DNA of 64,000 bases from Sulfurovum zhangzhouensis (GTDB lineage Bacteria; Campylobacterota; Campylobacteria; Campylobacterales; Sulfurovaceae). Below, one piece after another: positions 18,237 through 26,494 of this stretch (positions within the stretch are counted from its first letter, which is position 1; each line of letters starts with the position of its first letter). Under the pieces are notes generated by a model, which worked only from the letters and a program-made list of their open reading frames with translations, ran no database searches and was not told the DNA's origin. Where the stretch lies: NCBI RefSeq assembly GCF_030347965.1, contig NZ_JAQIBD010000001.1, positions 806,001 to 870,000 of the forward strand, read 5' to 3'. The translations under genes and the position numbers were made by a program.

Positions 18237-18256
18237 TTTTTTCCCTTTTTATTGTA

Positions 18257-19696
18257 TTAAAACAGATAATTGATCTCAACTCTAAATTCATTGTAGGATG
18301 AATCTGATTTCAAGGATCCATCACCTGCAACCGTATCATTCTTACCGTCTACATATGCCAGACGGGTTTTCATATAAAGTCCGGGAAAACTATCAAACTC
18401 TTTAAGTAAATCCAGGGTTAATACATTACTGTCTGATTGTACTCCCGGCTTATAATCATCAAAATCCTGTACTGCATAACGCATAAATGCTTTTAATCCT
18501 GATACAAGCCCCGCTTTATCAAAGTCATAATCTACCCTTACCATATATGTTTTTGTGTTAGCATACCAGTTATACTGTGCCATTGCCCTGGTAAAACCAC
18601 CTGTTGGAAATCCTCTCCAAGGAGCGACCAGATCTCCTTCATCAGCGATCTTTGTGTAACCAAGACGAAGTTTCCATGCATTTTGTGCCAGATCAACTTT
18701 AGCTCCCAAAAGTGCTCCCTCCAGGCTATCTGGATCGTCATATCCAAAAGTCTTTGTCTTGAGGTTAGCACCCCCTATCTCTCCCGCTCCGTTATCAAAC
18801 TGTCTCATGTAACGCAATGCAGGTGTGATCTTCAAACCATCCACCTTAAAAGTATAGTCTGCCTGTAACATCGCTGAAGATATTAGATCAGAAACTCCCG
18901 TATAGTTAAAAGTCAGTAATAGGTTGTCAATACTGCTGTTCTTTGCTTCCAATGTTATAAGCCTGTCATCAATACCGGCTTCTTTGAGCTTAGAGAGTGT
19001 TAGTCCCTGATGCATGGCTGAATCATCATTTTCAGTATACTTTGCATAAGCATCACTCGGATCATCACCGTAAGCCAAAAGATGATGGAACTTCGTATGG
19101 TCTCTTAGCTTTTGATTCGTAAGATACGCTGCTTGTAATTTGATATTTGGCAGTGCAGTACTATAGAGTGCAACCCCTTCAAAAGTGTTGGGTATCATCT
19201 TTGTATCATTACTTCTTGTTAAGAAACTTTCATAGATTAATCTTCCGGCCTGTACATCAAAATTTGAATGTTTATACTCCAGGTAAGCTTGTGCCAATGA
19301 AGTCATTCCATATTTGCCTTGTGTCAACACATCATATCGGCTTAATACATCCTTCCCGGCCTTATAGATCGAAGCATACTCATCATCCATATGCCAAGGA
19401 TTCTGCGTCGTATAAAGTCCGGCTGTAAATCCAAAACCGTTCATGTAGGCACTCTTATATATTAGGCTCCCCCCTGCTCCCATTACGTAGTGGTTTTCAC
19501 CTTTGTCACTCCAAAAATAGTTAAAACGCAACCTTCCATAAAACTCACCATTATTAAACATATCACCCAGATTGTCTACTTTTGTAGGTATCTGCTGATA
19601 AACTACCTGCATATTAGGCATCAGTGTATGTTTTGTATCTGGTTGATTTGCATACAGTGCTAATGTTACCATTGATGCTGCTATGATAGGTTTCAT
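18257..19696 (-). CDS. outer-membrane porin (OprD/Campylobacterota Opr-like) leading the second molybdate operon
   Basis: This 479-aa exported protein has a signal peptide (cleavage near LYA-NQ), many amphipathic aromatic strands and a C-terminal FRVEINYLF ending in Phe, so it is an outer-membrane beta-barrel. Blocks such as FYGRLRFNYFWSDKG, LAQAYLEYKHSNFDVQAGR and TYMVRVDYDFDK are typical of the Campylobacterota Opr family. It is not closely similar to the porin at 13679, so the two operons recruited different porin types. Dedicated molybdate/tungstate entry is inferred from the operon and from the ModE-like boxes directly upstream. Confidence 0.85.
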   Translation of the reverse strand: MKPIIAASMVTLALYANQPDTKHTLMPNMQVVYQQIPTKVDNLGDMFNNGEFYGRLRFNYFWSDKGENHYVMGAGGSLIYKSAYMNGFGFTAGLYTTQNPWHMDDEYASIYKAGKDVLSRYDVLTQGKYGMTSLAQAYLEYKHSNFDVQAGRLIYESFLTRSNDTKMIPNTFEGVALYSTALPNIKLQAAYLTNQKLRDHTKFHHLLAYGDDPSDAYAKYTENDDSAMHQGLTLSKLKEAGIDDRLITLEAKNSSIDNLLLTFNYTGVSDLISSAMLQADYTFKVDGLKITPALRYMRQFDNGAGEIGGANLKTKTFGYDDPDSLEGALLGAKVDLAQNAWKLRLGYTKIADEGDLVAPWRGFPTGGFTRAMAQYNWYANTKTYMVRVDYDFDKAGLVSGLKAFMRYAVQDFDDYKPGVQSDSNVLTLDLLKEFDSFPGLYMKTRLAYVDGKNDTVAGDGSLKSDSSYNEFRVEINYLF

Positions 19697-19709
19697 ATTA
19701 TTTCTTCCC

Positions 19710-19733
19710 CCTTATATCCCATTATATATAACG
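19710..19733 (-). promoter_or_regulatory. ModE-like operator, box 3 (start-proximal, second molybdate operon)
   Basis: Arms CCTTATAT and ATATAACG with an 8-nt spacer lie 14-37 nt upstream of the porin start. Read on the minus strand the box contains TATAAT (19721-19726), so binding would block the -10 element. Arm sequences are identical to those of box 2. Confidence 0.72.
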
Positions 19734-19773
19734 AATATTATGTGCTTACACAATTTCGTTATGCGAAGTCTAA

Positions 19774-19797
19774 CGTTATATAACTTAAAATATAACG
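19774..19797 (-). promoter_or_regulatory. ModE-like operator, box 4 (perfect palindrome, second molybdate operon)
   Basis: Arms CGTTATAT and ATATAACG are a perfect 8-bp inverted repeat with an 8-nt spacer. The box is centred 64 bp from box 3, close to the 68-bp spacing of boxes 1 and 2. It is the best match to the shared consensus. Confidence 0.78.
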
Positions 19798-19996
19798 TAA
19801 TACGACAAAAATGACACAGACGTGTAAATATTGCATTCCCTTTAACAATAGCAAAAGAGTTTGTTTGCTTTATATGCAATATCTGTTCTTGATGCATCCA
19901 CACATAAACAATATAATGGGTCTTTTTGATTTTTATGCCCATATACACATCGACTTTATAGTTTATAACTTTATTCTGATCTACTTTTTTATCCCC

Positions 19997-20025
19997 TTGA
20001 CAAAGTAACCTAAAAGTGATATTAT
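19997..20025 (+). promoter_or_regulatory. sigma-70 promoter of ssrA
   Basis: TTGACA (19997-20002) and TATTAT (20020-20025) are separated by exactly 17 nt, and the mature tmRNA begins 11 nt after the -10. This is the most canonical promoter in the window. Between box 4 and this promoter (19798-19996) I see only AT-rich sequence with no supported gene. Confidence 0.85.
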
Positions 20026-20035
20026 CCGCCCATAT

Positions 20036-20409
20036 GGGGATGACTTGGTTTCGACTGGAGTAGTCGGGGCTATGTGCATGTCGGACTGGGCAATTCCGTT
20101 ACGCGGCCCAACGCGAATAAACGCAAACAATACAGATTATCGTCCAGCTTACGCAGTAGCGTAAGTATTTAACCCCGCTAACGCGGAGGACTGCCTCGCT
20201 AGTGAGTGTCATCTTAGCTAGAGTTTGAGGTATCATATCTGATGACTATACCCGAAGGCTGCCTAACCTTTGGATGAACTTTTAGGCTGGTCTTGCATAG
20301 TTTTGGGTGTCGTACGAAGCAAGATGAGATTAAACAACACCGCCTAAGCATGTAGAGTCATGGTTCTATCTATTTTAGGACAGGGGTTCGATCCCCCTCA
20401 TCTCCACCA
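20036..20409 (+). ncRNA. ssrA: transfer-messenger RNA (tmRNA)
   Basis: The 5' end GGGGATGACTTGGTTTCGAC and the 3' end with GGTTCGATCCCCCTCATCTCCACCA-type T-arm and acceptor (about 20384-20409) pair to form the tRNA-like domain. The internal reading frame (20123-20164) encodes the tag ANNTDYRPAYAVA followed by TAA. It resembles the Helicobacter and Campylobacter tags in its NN start and the central PAYA, but it ends in AVA rather than AKAA. tmRNA rescues ribosomes stalled on broken mRNAs, and the tag directs proteolysis. The CCA is genome-encoded and the length is 374 nt. Confidence 0.98.
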
Positions 20410-20709
20410 TATTACAATTTAACCTACTTCAAAAAAATCTAAATAAGCTCCAATATTCCAAATCATTTAAATACTTTTCTGACCAAACTATACTTCTAAA
20501 AAGTTATGCTGCTAACTTTGTCATATTATGCTCTTAATACTTTAATTGTATCTCTATACCATACTTTCTTATTCAAACTATTATAAAGCAAATAATACTA
20601 CAAACAGAGAATAGAATGTTTCATGCATATAAAGAATTTAGTGCGATCTTGTTTAGTCTATATTATAGGAGCACTAGAAAAATATATAAGTAGTTCAAAG
20701 GGAGTTATC
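20410..20709 (+). other. AT-rich 300-bp intergenic stretch after ssrA
   Basis: No convincing gene, RNA or terminator was found here. It is AT-rich and is followed by a sustained stretch of accessory genes. Because tmRNA 3' ends are frequent integration sites I looked for a second copy of the 3' terminal sequence in the window and did not see one. Confidence 0.5.
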
Positions 20710-20820
20710 ATGAAAATAAAAGTCTATCTGCCTGATGGCTATAAAATAGTGAATGTTTCTGTTCATGACAGTGTAAAGAAGATTAGTGAAATGTTTGAGA
20801 AATGGGAGTATATTTTATAA
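20710..20820 (+). CDS. candidate 36-aa small protein
   Basis: A short ORF begins at an ATG preceded by AAAGGGAG at suitable distance. The peptide starts MKIKVYLPDGYKIVNV and ends KWEYIL, with alternating hydrophobic residues and no membrane segment or cysteines. An upstream in-frame ATG at 20623 would add 29 residues but has no Shine-Dalgarno. The composition looks like real protein. No family is recognised. Confidence 0.4.
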   Translation: MKIKVYLPDGYKIVNVSVHDSVKKISEMFEKWEYIL

Positions 20821-20937
20821 AGTCTGCCATATCTATTTACTTTATAAAAGATTATCAAAATAAAAAAACCATTAGACTCAACAGTTATCATACTATAAAG
20901 AAATAAGCCTATTAATGGGAAATCTTATTTATTCCAT

Positions 20938-21621
20938 TTACTTTTTAAGTTTTTGTGGCAAGATCCTGTCAGAAAATGGCAATGATGAAATAAATTTTAT
21001 TTTGTTACTTACGATTCCATTCAATAGATATTTAAACATATTATCATACAGTTCATCAGCTAATTTCTCTACATCCATAAAACCATCGATAATCAGTGAG
21101 GCAAGTCCATGCAGAGATGCCCAGATCACTATTGCCATCTGATAACTATCCCCCTCCTGTATCATACCTAATGCTTGTCCCTCTTCTAAAGTAGTTTTTA
21201 ATGCACCAAGACCGCTACAGTTTTCATCTTTTAGATCAATGATTTCTTCTCTTATATGTGCATAATTCTTACCGAAAAGCAACCTGTAAAGATTTGGATT
21301 TTCGTTTGCAAATTTGATAATACGTTTACCGCTTAAATAAAATCTATCTATTAACGGTACCTCATTGTCATGTAATGCTGGAGAAACACAATCATCAAAA
21401 TATTCAAAACCTTTTGTAATAATTGTTTCAATGAGATCATTTTTAGATTTGAAATGTCTGTATATTGCTGATCTTGATGTACCAGTTGAGTCACCTAAAA
21501 TCTTTAGTGTAAGACTTTCAACATCATTCTCTTTTATATATTTGAAAGCTATATCTATTAGCTCTTCTTTTAAATTTCCGTGGTGATATTTATTTTTAAT
21601 CATGAATTTATTATACAGCAT
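20938..21621 (-). CDS. TetR/AcrR family transcriptional repressor
   Basis: This 227-aa protein has an N-terminal helix-turn-helix (about residues 15-60, with LTLKILGDSTGTSRSAIYRHFKSK; the recognition part is SRSAIYRHF) and an all-helical ligand-binding C-terminal domain. It is divergently placed from a four-gene envelope export operon, which it probably represses in the absence of a hydrophobic ligand. A likely operator lies at 21717-21737. The start is uncertain: ATG at 21621 has a very close GGGAG, and ATG at 21603 has none. Confidence 0.88.
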   Translation of the reverse strand: MLYNKFMIKNKYHHGNLKEELIDIAFKYIKENDVESLTLKILGDSTGTSRSAIYRHFKSKNDLIETIITKGFEYFDDCVSPALHDNEVPLIDRFYLSGKRIIKFANENPNLYRLLFGKNYAHIREEIIDLKDENCSGLGALKTTLEEGQALGMIQEGDSYQMAIVIWASLHGLASLIIDGFMDVEKLADELYDNMFKYLLNGIVSNKIKFISSLPFSDRILPQKLKK

Positions 21622-21716
21622 TACTCCCTATTAACACTTAGCAAAACAATAACTCTAACGTAGTTATAGCCATTTCTAATATCCAAAATAATTCTAGCCT
21701 TGTATTTAATATACTT

Positions 21717-21737
21717 TATGTTAACATTGTTTACATA
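21717..21737 (+). promoter_or_regulatory. probable TetR-family operator
   Basis: TATGTTAAC and GTTTACATA are inverted arms (8 of 9 pairs complementary) around a 3-nt spacer. They lie 20 nt upstream of the first export gene and in the divergent promoter region of the TetR gene. A second, weaker inverted pair (ATAACT and AGTTAT) sits at 21649-21667. Confidence 0.55.
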
Positions 21738-21757
21738 ATAAGAGAAAGGGGGTTTTA

Positions 21758-22507
21758 ATGAAAAAAATTATTTTGATTGGCATGATAGGAATAGCTAGTT
21801 TAGGTGCTGAGAGCTCTTTAGAAGTGGCCAAAAAATCTTTTGAAAGAATTTCAGGATACAAGAGCAGCATTTCAAAAACCACTATGGTCCTTAAAAATGC
21901 ACAAGGCATTGAGAATAAGAGACAGCTCATTATAAAAAGACTGGAAAATAAAAATGGGGATAAATCATTAATACACTTTATTTATCCTTTGGATATTAAA
22001 GGCACCAAGCTGCTAAGTTTTGAACAGATAGGCAAAGATGACAAACAATGGCTCTACATGCCTGCACTTAAAAGGATCAAACGTATTAGTTCTAGAAATA
22101 AATCAGGGTCTTTTATGGCAAGTGAGTTCAGCTATGAAGACATTTCATCACAAAACTACAAAAACTACACTTACTCAGGAGACGCTAAAGTCGTAAAAAA
22201 GAACAATACATCATACTTTAAAGTAGTGAGAATCCCTAAAGATCAGAACAGCGGTTATTCAAAACAAATCGTATATATCGATAGTAGTACTTACCTTGCT
22301 AGATCCGGTGAATACTATGACAAGCTTGGAAAACTCCTAAAAGAAGTAGAGTTTTTACAATATAAAAAAATAGACGGTGTCTATCGCATTCAAAAAATCA
22401 ATATGCAAAACATACAAAACGGAAAAAGTACGATGCTTATCTGGGATGAAGATCAGATCAATATAGGTCTTGGTGAAGCTGACTTCTCTAAAAAAGAACT
22501 GCAATGA
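21758..22507 (+). CDS. LolA-like outer-membrane lipoprotein-sorting family protein
   Basis: This 249-aa protein has a short signal peptide (cleavage near LGA-ES). Its half-barrel fold blocks fit the LolA-like (uncharacterised outer-membrane lipoprotein-sorting, PF17131-type) family: RQLIIKRLENKNGDKSLIHFIYP, then WLYMPALKRIKRIS and FMASEFSYEDIS. In such operons it is thought to bind a hydrophobic cargo or lipid in the periplasm, working with the RND protein. It overlaps the following barrel gene (ATGA). Strong Shine-Dalgarno-like AAAGGGGG precedes the ATG. Confidence 0.82.
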   Translation: MKKIILIGMIGIASLGAESSLEVAKKSFERISGYKSSISKTTMVLKNAQGIENKRQLIIKRLENKNGDKSLIHFIYPLDIKGTKLLSFEQIGKDDKQWLYMPALKRIKRISSRNKSGSFMASEFSYEDISSQNYKNYTYSGDAKVVKKNNTSYFKVVRIPKDQNSGYSKQIVYIDSSTYLARSGEYYDKLGKLLKEVEFLQYKKIDGVYRIQKINMQNIQNGKSTMLIWDEDQINIGLGEADFSKKELQ

Positions 22508-23670
22508 AACAGATTCTTGCCTTAATCCTCTTTGGTATCTCTTATAGCTACGGATACGACTATAAAACCGATGTAAAGGTCAGTCAGATAGGCTATAGTG
22601 ATTTTTCGGATGAAACTCTTCTAAGCGGGAATACAAAAGTTGGATTTAACAATGAAGTATTTGCAACGAATTTGAATATCGAATACCTTTATAGCACACA
22701 ATATGATAAAAGACGATACATCATGCTCAATGAGCTGTACTTAAGAAAAGAGTATCAAGCATACTCACTCAGCTTAGGTAAGATGATTAAATTCTGGGGT
22801 GAGATGGAAGGATATAACTTTGTAGACATTTTTAACCAGAAGAACTATCTTTATGATCCGTTCGATAAAGGGAAAAAACTTGGTGCCTGGGCATTTTCTG
22901 CCTCAAAATATATCAATAATAATGCAATAGAGTTCAATGTAAAATTCCATGAAGAGGATCAGAAATTCCCAAATGAGTCTTTCCCGTACTATCCGTTTCC
23001 TATTGTATACAGTAGTAAATTACGACTGAGTGATTCAGAGTACCAGCCAACTTTCTATTTGACTTATAACTTTTCTACAGATGCATATATAGAGAGTGAA
23101 ACTAAACTGATAGTGTCACTCGGATATGATAATAAACGTTATTTTATACCCATCAATCAGACTTTACTTTCACAGTTTGCTTACCGAGTCAATAAATATT
23201 TATTCCTTTCAAACATTGTTTACGACGATATGATCATTAAAATGGAAGCTGCATATACTGATGTGAATGATGATCAAAGTGTGAGTGACTATTATCAGTT
23301 TGCCTTTGGAGGTGAAAAGACTTTTTATGATGTTTTTGGAGCTGACCTAAGTGTGTATTGTGAATATTATCGCTACGGGTACACTGAAAACAAACTGGAG
23401 AACGTAGATGTATCTGAAATTTATAATAATGATTTATTTTTAGCACTCAAGCTTAATTTTAATGATACAGGAGACACAGAAATAAAAAGTGGCATTTTTT
23501 TAGATCTGGATAATCAAGAAACAGTTTTTAAAATAGAAACTAAATCAAGAATCAAAGATAGTTTTGTCATTAGTGGCGAACTTTTGAGGATATTACCCAA
23601 AGACAATACATTACTTTCCAGCTTTGGAAAACATACAAGGGCTCTCATCGGGCTCTCTTATACATTTTAG
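22504..23670 (+). CDS. outer-membrane beta-barrel protein of the export operon
   Basis: This 388-aa protein has a signal peptide (cleavage near SYG-YD), alternating amphipathic strands rich in Tyr and Phe, and a C-terminal TRALIGLSYTF ending in Phe. It resembles DUF1302-type barrels that accompany LolA-like and MMPL proteins. It overlaps the LolA-like gene by ATGA and is followed 16 nt later by the RND gene. It is probably the outer-membrane station of a hydrophobic-compound export or import route. Confidence 0.75.
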   Translation: MKQILALILFGISYSYGYDYKTDVKVSQIGYSDFSDETLLSGNTKVGFNNEVFATNLNIEYLYSTQYDKRRYIMLNELYLRKEYQAYSLSLGKMIKFWGEMEGYNFVDIFNQKNYLYDPFDKGKKLGAWAFSASKYINNNAIEFNVKFHEEDQKFPNESFPYYPFPIVYSSKLRLSDSEYQPTFYLTYNFSTDAYIESETKLIVSLGYDNKRYFIPINQTLLSQFAYRVNKYLFLSNIVYDDMIIKMEAAYTDVNDDQSVSDYYQFAFGGEKTFYDVFGADLSVYCEYYRYGYTENKLENVDVSEIYNNDLFLALKLNFNDTGDTEIKSGIFLDLDNQETVFKIETKSRIKDSFVISGELLRILPKDNTLLSSFGKHTRALIGLSYTF

Positions 23671-23686
23671 GCAATAAGGATATAAA

Positions 23687-25954
23687 GTGGGAACTTATAT
23701 AAATTTCTTAGATAAATATAAATATATACTCATTGTACTTATTACAATCGTCGTAGGTATATTTTCTTTATTTTTAAAAGATTTATCTTTTGAGGGAAGC
23801 TACCGTATATGGTTTGATAAAGACTCAAAAATAATCAAAAACTATGACCTTTTTAGAACAACGTTCAGTGGCGATGATACATTTATCGTAGCATTTAAAG
23901 ATCAAAATGGGATTTTCAACCCCAAAGCGGTTCAAATTATTTTGGAACTTACCCAAGAATTTAAAAAAATTGACGGTGTTCAAAAAGTTGACAGCTTAAC
24001 GAATTATCAATATATCAGCGCAATAGATGATGATTTAATGATTGAGGATTTTATCTATGATCTAAATGTGGATTTAAAGGAAAAAAAAGAACTTGCTCTA
24101 CAAGATAGGCTGATTCTAAATCAGCTTATCAGTGAAGATGGTAAGACAACAATGCTGGCTGTACGTCTCTCATCAAATATAGGTACTAACGAAGAAGTGA
24201 ACATAGCCGTTTTTAAAAAACTGCTGGAAATAACCAATCAATATTCATCTATGAGCGGTTATAACTTTTATATCTCAGGTACGCCTGCAGTGACTGCTTC
24301 GCTTGTAACGATTTCTCAGGGAGATGCGAAAATTCTTATGCCTTTGGCTATCATAATAGTAGTACTACTTCTCTTTTTTATCTTCCGTAATTTTGTAGGT
24401 ATATTTGTCCCTACACTTATAGTACTTTTTACCTTTTTGATTGTGCTTAGCATTCAAGTGATTGCCGGATATAAACTGAACAACTTCACAGTCAATATCC
24501 CATCCTTTATATCAGCCATTGCGATTGCAGGTTGTATGCACCTCTTTCTTTCATGGGCCTATTATAAAGAGAAAGTGAAAACTAATAAAGAAGCTGTATA
24601 CCGTGCAATGAAGTCCAATATTATACCGATAGCCTTAACATCACTGACAACTGCCATTGGTTTTGCTTCCCTAGGAATTAGTGAGATTGAACCGATCTCT
24701 ACACTTGGTCTGGCTATCACTTCAGGCGCAACATGGGCATTTGTGTTTACTATCACCATAGCACCGGCCATTTTATTAACCCTCAAAGATGATTACAGGT
24801 TTCAGCTTCCCAGATTCCTCAACTTATTAAATACTCAAGGATATGGAGCATTTATTACCAAAAACAACAAAAAAATAGTTTTTGGTTTTATATTTTTTTC
24901 CCTGATCATTTCATACGGATTGAAAGATATTAAAGTAGATAGTAATAGTATCAAATATTTTTCAGAAGATACCGTTGTCCGGAGTGGAAGTGATTTTGTT
25001 GAAAAAAACTTAACAGGATCTATGGTATATGAAATCATTTTGGATTCAAAGCAGAAAGAAGGGGTGAAAAAGCCAGAGTTTTTGTACAAAATTGTACAGT
25101 TTGAAAAAGAATTCAAAGCCAAATTTGAAAATGTACGATTTACAACTTCACTGAAAGATATCATCATTCGTATGCAAAAAGTACTCAATCCAGTATCTTC
25201 CGATACAATACCTAAGACCCAAAATCTTGTTGCCCAATACCTTCTGTTATATTCTATGAGTCTGCCACAGGGTATGGAAATCAATGATAAAATTGATACT
25301 AGTGAACAGTATTTACGATTTTCTATCAATAGCAATATCGTTGATACGTCCAAAGATCTGGAAATGATATCATGGATTAAAGAATGGTGGAAAAACAACA
25401 GCAATTATAGTGCAGATGTACAAGGACAGACAGCAATTTTTGCTTATATGCAATCAAGTATTACAGATACTTTGATCATCTCAATATCCTCTACGCTAAT
25501 GATAGTTACCCTTATCATGTTTTTGATATTTAGAAACCTTAAAATACTATGGCTTTTTATCGTACCGAATATAGCTCCAGTAATTTTAGTCGCAGGGATT
25601 ATGGGATACCTTGGCATCACCATAGATATAGGTATTGCTATATCTGCAGCTGTTATTTTAGGAATTGCGGTGGATGATACGGTACACTTTTTTAGTAAAT
25701 TTTTTGATGCGATCAAAACAAAAAGCTTTGAAGAAAGTATCGACTATGTGATAAGTCATAGCGGAAATGCAATGATATTGACAACTTTTATTCTATCATC
25801 TACGTTTTCTCTATTCGCTGTTAGCGACTTTATTCCAAATGTGAACTTTGCCATTGTGACAGTATGTGCATTAAATGTAGCACTTTTGCTTGATCTAGTA
25901 TTACTGCCTGCTTTGCTAAGTCTTTTTTATAAAGGTAAAACTTATGCCTCATAA
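23687..25954 (+). CDS. RND superfamily exporter (MMPL/HpnN-like)
   Basis: This 755-aa inner-membrane protein has two repeats, each with one N-terminal membrane helix, a large periplasmic loop and five further helices (about residues 210-370 and 590-750). The membrane blocks contain the MMPL-type motifs ISAIAIAGCMHLFLS and AISAAVILGIAVDDTVHFFSK (Asp pair in DD). These proteins move lipids, hopanoids or other hydrophobic molecules to the outer envelope using the proton gradient. The start is GTG. Its last 11 bp overlap the thioesterase gene. Confidence 0.9.
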   Translation: MGTYINFLDKYKYILIVLITIVVGIFSLFLKDLSFEGSYRIWFDKDSKIIKNYDLFRTTFSGDDTFIVAFKDQNGIFNPKAVQIILELTQEFKKIDGVQKVDSLTNYQYISAIDDDLMIEDFIYDLNVDLKEKKELALQDRLILNQLISEDGKTTMLAVRLSSNIGTNEEVNIAVFKKLLEITNQYSSMSGYNFYISGTPAVTASLVTISQGDAKILMPLAIIIVVLLLFFIFRNFVGIFVPTLIVLFTFLIVLSIQVIAGYKLNNFTVNIPSFISAIAIAGCMHLFLSWAYYKEKVKTNKEAVYRAMKSNIIPIALTSLTTAIGFASLGISEIEPISTLGLAITSGATWAFVFTITIAPAILLTLKDDYRFQLPRFLNLLNTQGYGAFITKNNKKIVFGFIFFSLIISYGLKDIKVDSNSIKYFSEDTVVRSGSDFVEKNLTGSMVYEIILDSKQKEGVKKPEFLYKIVQFEKEFKAKFENVRFTTSLKDIIIRMQKVLNPVSSDTIPKTQNLVAQYLLLYSMSLPQGMEINDKIDTSEQYLRFSINSNIVDTSKDLEMISWIKEWWKNNSNYSADVQGQTAIFAYMQSSITDTLIISISSTLMIVTLIMFLIFRNLKILWLFIVPNIAPVILVAGIMGYLGITIDIGIAISAAVILGIAVDDTVHFFSKFFDAIKTKSFEESIDYVISHSGNAMILTTFILSSTFSLFAVSDFIPNVNFAIVTVCALNVALLLDLVLLPALLSLFYKGKTYAS

Positions 25955-26372
25955 TGCAATTATGTTACAAGTATTTGGCAAAATGCTTGATAAAGAAGGG
26001 TTAGAGTTGCCACCTAAAGTTTTTATTGAAATGAAAGGAGAATTTATAGAATTTATTGAAAATAAGTCTCTAACGATCCGTTTCCACAATCAAGAAAAAT
26101 ATATGAACCCTTTTCATTTCATGCAAGGCGGCATGATCACTGCTGCGATTGACAATACCGTTTCCCCCTTTGGTTATTCATTGGCCAAACCCCACCTAAC
26201 CAAAGAGATCATCACTCAGTATAAACGACCAATACGAAAAAGCGATAAATATATCACCGTAAAAGCTTCACTCCACGAAATGCAGGAAGATACAATGATA
26301 CTCAAAGCCGGAGTACGAAATGAAGAAAATAAACTTGCTGCAAAGGCATGGGTTAAATGCGCGTTTATATAA
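25944..26372 (+). CDS. hotdog-fold thioesterase (PaaI/YiiD-like)
   Basis: This 142-aa protein has the hotdog core block NPFHFMQGGMITAAIDNTVSPFGYSLA (about residues 51-77; the key motif is QGG followed by the active-site region ITAAIDN) and late strands ending in AAKAWVKCAFI. It probably hydrolyses an acyl-CoA. As the last gene of the TetR-regulated operon, overlapping the RND gene, it suggests that the exported cargo is a fatty acid or acyl derivative released from CoA. Confidence 0.78.
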   Translation: MPHNAIMLQVFGKMLDKEGLELPPKVFIEMKGEFIEFIENKSLTIRFHNQEKYMNPFHFMQGGMITAAIDNTVSPFGYSLAKPHLTKEIITQYKRPIRKSDKYITVKASLHEMQEDTMILKAGVRNEENKLAAKAWVKCAFI

Positions 26373-26494
26373 ATTTCTATTACTATCATTTCCTTTCAAT
26401 ATTTCTTTAAACTCCTTCTGTTACAATAAAAATCAATAGTTTGAACATAGATGTAAAGTGATAACCCTCATAGTATTTTTTAAAGCGAGAAAAT

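Noticed and set aside
19712-19948. 78-codon minus-strand ORF upstream of the second porin
   Set aside because: It covers the ModE-like boxes and promoter, has odd composition and no Shine-Dalgarno.
20623-20709. Longer start for the small ORF after ssrA
   Set aside because: No ribosome-binding site precedes 20623, while AAAGGGAG precedes the ATG at 20710.
20036-20709. Attachment site of a genomic island at the tmRNA 3' end
   Set aside because: No second copy of the tmRNA end and no integrase were seen in the window; kept only as a low-interest possibility.
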